From: Sanguinoderma infundibulare
Lineage: Eukaryota > Basidiomycota > Agaricomycetes > Polyporales > Polyporaceae
Reading direction: 5' to 3'
Length of the DNA stretch: 64,000 nucleotides
Assembly (NCBI GenBank): GCA_032821775.1
Contig: JAVLRN010000011.1
Coordinates: 1,116,001-1,180,000, forward strand
Positions 59,201-64,000 of this stretch are shown piece after piece. The notes under the pieces were generated by a model. The model was given only the letters and a program-made list of their open reading frames with translations. It was not told the origin of the DNA and searched no databases. The position numbers were made by a program, and so were the translations under genes. Numbering within the stretch: the first letter of the stretch is position 1; each line of letters opens with the position of its first letter.

Positions 59201-60115
59201 GGCCGCGTCTTCATCGTCGGAGGTAAGCAGTCTGATAACACTTGCTCGCATTTAGGTGAAACCACTCACGCAACGTCTAGATGCCGCGCATGTCCACTCT
59301 CCATCGGGGGGTCAAGGTCTAAACACCAGCATCCAAGACTCGGTAAGCAAACATATCTCCCTTGTCACATTTCCCATGAAGTCTGACGGATAGACCAGTT
59401 CAACTTGGGCTGGAAGCTGGCTCTCGCCTACAAGGAGTTCGCATCTCCGGCGCTCCTACCCACCTACGAGACCGAACGCCTCCCGGTCATCACGCAAATG
59501 CTCATCGCAACATCCAACCTGTACACGCAACTGGTAGCCAAGAAGGCTGAGGATCTTTCGACGAGCATGGACAAGACCGGCTTCCTCCAATGGCGCGAGA
59601 AGACCCTCTTGCAATACAACGTTAACTACCGCTGGAGCCCCGCGGTGTACGATGTGCGGGGGACGCTTGGCCTTGACGAAGACGACATGAAGGCGCGCGC
59701 GTACCAGGGGTACCCCGGTGCGGACGTGGGGGCTGGAGACCGTGCGCCAGATGCGCCTGCTCTCGTGGGCTCCGACGGGTCTGAGACCGCGCTCTTCAAC
59801 ATCTTCAAGCCGAACTACCACACGGCGCTCGTCTTCGCTCCCGAGGGTGCCGACGTGGCCGGTGTGGTAAAGGCTGCGCAGGCCCACCCCGAGGGCTTAG
59901 TGCGGACCATCATCCTTGGTCGCAACGGCGTCCCCACGGCTATCTCGGGCGCCGCTTCGTATCACGACAAGGAGGGTCATGCGCACAAGGCATACGGCGT
60001 GCCTACAGACGCCCTGACAGTATTCGTCGTGCGCCCCGATTCGTATGTCGGCGGCGTCGTCAATGATGTGCAGGGCCTCCAGACGTACTTCTCGCGGGTG
60101 TTCGGCAGCGCCTGA
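55118..60115 (+). CDS. FAD-dependent phenolic monooxygenase, copy 2, split by an insertion
   Basis: Ten exons with the same plan as copy 1: 55118-55144, 55206-55325, then 58151-58315, 58380-58596, 58667-58767, 58831-58865, 58939-59109, 59167-59222, 59281-59342, 59399-60115, about 556 residues. Motifs are intact: IGGGPAG, IGADGARG, FIVGDAAHVHSPSGG and VGAGDRAPDAPA of the C-terminal thioredoxin-like domain. There is no frameshift or stop in any exon. Between exons 2 and 3 lie 2825 bp, of which 2763 look like an inserted element; without it the intron would be 60 bp. The donor after the insertion reads GTACAT. Whether so long an intron is still spliced is open, so the gene is either functional or freshly inactivated. 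Substrate likely phenolic (family inference). Confidence 0.82.
55491..55612 (+). repeat. 41-bp subterminal tandem repeat, three units
   Basis: CTGTAATG...GCCGCCGGATGATAGTAAT occurs with a period of 41 bp: the GCCGCCGG core is at 55501 and 55542, and a diverged GCCGACGG is at 55583. It lies near the left end of the inserted element. Confidence 0.8.
56012..57308 (+). pseudogene. Decayed gene carried by the inserted element, family not recognised
   Basis: Reading starts at MDSQPASKKRKISPSG (nuclear-localisation-like basic patch), then SSFADVLQRLKEDASER, an EG repeat, DVSIQLLRRLDHNAK, then after a gap AIQHLFAASLTKLCLSVNPK, ending at an in-frame TAG (56573). The same frame continues with MHNLICSQPG, a second TAG (56606), then GGQFWHGREFARSVFEAVFE and KELLAWW, an apparent intron, FGTGGADPVELQVL and a TGA (56827). 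A hydrophilic Asp/Gly/Asn-rich tail follows, ending at 57308. Long frame continuity across stops shows it was once coding. No catalytic motif seen; I cannot name the family. Confidence 0.6.
56192..56227 (+). repeat. Hexanucleotide GAGGGT repeat
   Basis: Five GAGGGT units followed by AAGGGT, coding for alternating Glu-Gly within the decayed gene. G-rich enough to be replication-slippage prone. Confidence 0.85.
57772..57850 (+). repeat. About 32-bp subterminal tandem repeat, right side of the element
   Basis: TCCT[A/G][C/T]ATG-x-TGCTACCATAT recurs at about 57772, 57804 and 57836 with drift. The core CCTGCATGGTGC resembles CCTGTAATGGTGC of the left-side repeat in the same orientation. Confidence 0.55.
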
Positions 60116-61613
60116 TCGGCAAGTGCGTCAGCGATTTGTATGACTAGATTAAGAATCGGATACAGTGTATTAGTAGCTCATATAAACGATTATGCTGAAC
60201 GCTTTTGAGTAGCTATTCAATAGGATTGCTTTGCATGCTACGAACCGGAGTGCGACTCACGAGATCATGATTTTTGCCAATCAGGCCATGCGGTCCTCCA
60301 ACGTGAGCGGACAAGGTTGCTGGCGAGCCGTAAACTATCGGACGCGAGACTTCTCGAAGAAGTTGACGAGAGCTTCCAACGGCGGCCTCAAGGCAAGCGC
60401 TGCGGAGAAGTCGCCGTTACCGATCCAATTTCACCCCAACATGATCAGTTACTACGTACTTGGAGATTCACCTGAGTCCTATCTGCCGCAGAAGTATACA
60501 TCTGGGGGTAGGAAGCATTTAAGGCGCCACGAAAGAAGATGCCATCTGGACACATTGTGGACACGGCGGCCGGTCGCTGAATAAAGCTAAAGTGCACGTT
60601 TGAAAGTCTGTAAGCCTGGGCCTGCATCAAAGAGGTGTCACCGGACATGAGTTCGAGTCGCATAGGGGTATTTATGATTAGGACCGAACGACTGAAGGCC
60701 GCCGCAATGGTCTTCGCACGTACGGTAGAAGGCCGGGACCGTTCGTCACGAAAACATGAGGGGAAATTATACCTAATCCAATGTCGTTAGGATCTTCATA
60801 GAGCTCTGTAGCTTCAGTTGCATCATTTCGTATCGGTTGACCGAACGACAACTCACGCAATTCGACAGAACGTCAGGAGCCAGAGACGGAATCTCGGGTC
60901 ATGCATCGGCGTGCGCTGGTCACCGGGCTCCAAATGTCCCGTGCTTCGTCGGCACATGCGGTACGGAAACCTTTGCTGCCTCCCACCAAAAGGCAGCTTT
61001 CCATCATCGCCGTCCTCGCTGACGCCAAGGCGGCCGATGCGAAGACAGGAAACGCCATCGGGAGGGCCATGCCGAGGGGGCCTTCCAAAGGCATATTCCT
61101 GTTCGAAGCAAAAGCCATGATCAAAGGGAGCCTACCAACGATAAGACATTATGCGCGCAGACACCGACCGTATGGAAATAGTGGCGCGCCTGCAATATAA
61201 TCAACGCGCCTGGTCAGCTGACGGATGGCGGACCTGTGCGTATTTCTACCACTTTCCAACGTCGTCGGAGCATTCATTGGTTGATCGACATGGAGCGACC
61301 GTTTGGTCCTGTAATATGCGGGGGCCGGCCCACGGTACACAATGGTCGGGAACGCGGACCAAGATCTGCTGTTAAGCCCGCATGCCGACATGTGAGAATG
61401 GTTGGAGCCGTCGAGAAAATGCGGCATACGAAAGACTACCGGAATAGCCCCTTGAAACCTTGTAGTTTGTCAGCGATTTCTCCGAACTGCTAATTAGGAC
61501 GATGTCGTACCCACGAGATACGGGCTCAGAGCTGGTATCTAAGGAAGCACCCGTCCAGGTCTCCAGATCTCATCATCCCAATCCATCCCTACGCTCCCGC
61601 AAGAAGGAAAGCG
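60116..61613. other. Intergenic between monooxygenase copies 2 and 3
   Basis: About 1.5 kb on the plus strand between paralogues. No supported gene; no residue of a fourth copy was found by eye. Confidence 0.45.
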
Positions 61614-63815
61614 ATGCTCACTCCTGTACTCATTGTGAGTGATCCTCAAACGAGCATGCACCGTCGAGCTTACCGCGAATGACATCATCAGGTTGGAGGC
61701 GGTCCTTCTGGATTAACCGCTGCGCTGTCGTTGGCGCAAAACGGCGTGCCCGTCCGCGTCATCGACAAGGCCCAATCCTTTAACACCGAGTCCAGGGGCC
61801 ATGCTCTGCAGGTCAGTCGTTTTACCCAACCGATCCGCGTGGCTGAACCTGAACGTGCGGCATGGCAGCCTCGAACGCTTGAGATCTTCAGGTTCCTCGG
61901 AGTGGAGGAAGACGTTCGTCGCCGCGGGAGAGTGCTTCCTCCGATGAGGGAATACAAACTGCCGGGTGGGACAGACGTAGTCAAAACGTGGGACCTCCTG
62001 GAGAAGCTGGAACCGTCCCCAAGCAGACCGGTGGTCAGTAATGAGCAGCGGCTGACAAATGCCGGACTTACTAAATCTCTCTAACTTCCACTCCAGCCGG
62101 AGGCATTGAGCGTCGGGCAGTGCGTTACCGAAGGCGTCCTCCGCAGGCACCTTGGAAAGCACGACGTTCATGTGGAGCTCTGCGCTGAGCTGACGGCCAT
62201 CGAGCAAGACGCTGAAGGGGTGACCGCTACCGTGAAGAGGCTTCCCGAGGGAAGACCGGAAGAGGTCGAGCGCCTGCGTGTCGCGTACGTTATCGGTGCT
62301 GATGGTGGAAAAGGTCAGCGCAACACTTCCACCACTTCTCGTACGGGTGCTTAGATGCTTGGTGACGTACTAGGGCGAACTCGAAAGTTGGTCGGTGCGA
62401 CATTCGAGGGCCAAACCAAAGACTCCGACGGGCAGGTCTTCGCGGATGTGGAAATAGAACATTTGTCGCTACACGTGAGTCAACGCTCCAAGCCGCAAAC
62501 CTCTCCGCTTACTCCCGTCACGTTTCCCCTAGTACTGGCATGTCTGGTCAAAGCCTGGGACGTTCACGTGAGTTGCGCAAGCAGACAAATTTTCATTCTT
62601 GTGACTCACCGTACTCGTACTTTATAAGGATCATGGCGAGACCTGTCAGCAACACGGGTTCGATGTTCAATGTCGGGATCGTGGGGCAAAGCTTTGATCC
62701 CATAGATCTATTGGACAAACAGAAATTCGTGGACTTCTTCCACGAGAAAACTGGTCGCTCGGACGTGATATTCGGGCGATACAGGTCGCTGGCATACTGG
62801 AAGTGAGTGTCGCGCTGCGTTAAGAGCGAGAAAGAGACGAACTTACATCGCCAGGCCGAATATGCGGGTGGTCAACAAGTTCTCGGACGGGCGGGTCTTT
62901 ATCGTTGGAGGTATGTGGCAATGTCGAGGTCCACAGTGCGGCTTGTAGACGTTTAGCTGCGAATCATGGCAGACGCTGCACACATTCATTCCAATGCAGG
63001 CGGTCAGGGTCTAAATGCCAGCGTGCAAGACTCGGTACGCACCTCTGATTCAACATGAGCGTCCATCATCATTTATCCCCCCGTAGTTCAACCTTGCCTG
63101 GAAGGTCGCACTAGCACACAAAGGTTTGGCTGCTGCAGGGCTCCTGGACACTTACCAAATCGAACGGCTCCCCGTGATCGTTCAGATCCTTGCGGCTACT
63201 TCCAACCTTTATAGCCATCTCGTCAAGAAGACGACCAACAACGTCAATGGGGTTGTCAGTTCGAACAAGAGCGGTTTCATGCGATGGCGGAATAACGCCC
63301 TCTTCCAGCTGGACGTCAATTACCGCTGGAGCCCCATTATTCTGGACGCACGAGGAAGAGATGGGTGGAGCGAGGTCGATCTGAAGGCTCACGCATATGA
63401 GGGGCATCCGGGCTCCGGCATACGCGCAGGAGATCGTGCTCCGGACGCACCCTCATTGTTCCGCGCCGATGGCACGGAAACTACACTCTTCAGTCTTTTC
63501 AGGCCATACATCCACACGGTGCTCGCCTTCTTACCCATCAGTGGCGGCATAGCACATATCGCACCCATACTCAATCTCGCGAAAGCCTCTCCGCCCGGTG
63601 CGTTACGAGTTGTCGTTCTCGAGCGCCATCGCGTTCCCAAGCTTGCGAAGAATACATTCACGTACCACGATCGTGATGGACACGCATACAATGGGTACGA
63701 CGTAGGGGAGTCGTTCACTGTTGTTGTGGTACGGCCTGACGGATATATCGGGGCGGTTGTTTACGACGTGAAGGGAGTCGCGGAATACTTTTCGAAGATA
63801 TTGAGGGTGCCCTAA
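61614..63815 (+). CDS. FAD-dependent phenolic monooxygenase, copy 3
   Basis: Ten exons (61614-61634, 61692-61811, 61869-62033, 62097-62313, 62374-62474, 62533-62567, 62629-62802, 62855-62910, 62973-63034, 63087-63815) give about 559 residues. Exon lengths equal those of copy 2 except the first, the seventh (+1 codon) and the last. Signatures: VGGGPSG, IGADGGKG (Arg of the usual DGARS replaced), FIVGDAAHIHSNAGG and IRAGDRAPDAPS. All other introns are GT-AG, including the usual GTCAGT donor at intron 2; the acceptor of intron 6 is AAG. The same phenolic-hydroxylase role is inferred. It lies 1.5 kb behind copy 2 on the same strand, so the two look like a tandem duplication. Confidence 0.9.
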
Positions 63816-64000
63816 ACAGTAGAATAGTTTAAAATGTAGTTATAGCGGACATTCAAGTTCATGACCTGGGCCCAGCTACACTTGCCATCTCTCACGCGAA
63901 CCTTGTGGAGAGGAACGTACGAAGGACGCATTCACCCACCTGACACATGCGTGTTGCGTATTGACCTTTGAATGCGATGGTTCCTTTGCCGTTGAATTGA

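Noticed and set aside
1..64000. CRISPR arrays, rRNA operons, LTR retrotransposons
   Set aside because: No regularly spaced direct repeats with unique spacers, no rRNA-like stretches, and no paired long terminal repeats or reverse-transcriptase motifs were seen.

Overview
The window is a piece of a basidiomycete (mushroom-type, probably Polyporales-like) nuclear genome. The evidence is dense genes on both strands, many short GT-AG introns (mostly 50-80 bp), phase-consistent splice sites, GC-rich coding sequence, F-box and 7TM families typical of Agaricomycetes, and a single nuclear tRNA. Exon coordinates were worked out by hand from reading frames and splice motifs, so 5' ends marked uncertain should be treated that way.

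Layout. 1-8 kb: 3' end of a multi-span membrane protein, a decayed JmjC-domain gene, a zeta-crystallin-type quinone oxidoreductase, and an MFS transporter. 9-21 kb: an NFX1/FAP1-type zinc-finger protein with an R3H domain, a REC114-like protein, an NFKBIL1-C-terminal-like protein, and a very large protein with five evenly spaced Cys4 modules. 21-26 kb: a dienelactone hydrolase next to an FAD monooxygenase (copy 1), then a 7TM protein. 26-34 kb: GH89 alpha-N-acetylglucosaminidase, a UbiA prenyltransferase, tRNA-Ala(CGC), and succinate dehydrogenase membrane anchor SDH4. 34-45 kb: an APH-type kinase, TFIIA small subunit, an F-box protein, and a PTEN phosphatase. 47-54.5 kb: a multi-TM protein, a small CBS-pair protein, and proteasome subunit RPN1. 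55-64 kb: two further FAD monooxygenase paralogues (copies 2 and 3).

Housekeeping genes (RPN1, TFIIA gamma, SDH4) are interleaved with faster-evolving genes. The clearest local theme is the FAD monooxygenase family. Three paralogues share ten exons at matching positions; one lies beside a dienelactone hydrolase, which suggests aromatic-ring catabolism. All three differ at the same splice site (donor of intron 2): copy 1 uses a GC donor, copy 3 is ordinary, and in copy 2 a 2.76-kb element with short inverted termini and a TA duplication sits inside the donor yet leaves GT intact. That element carries a decayed gene of unknown family. A second element, about 607 bp with inverted ends and a 10-bp target duplication, lies in an intron of the PTEN gene.

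The best candidate for something undescribed is the five-module C-x4-C-x12-C-x2-C/H protein at 16203-20465.
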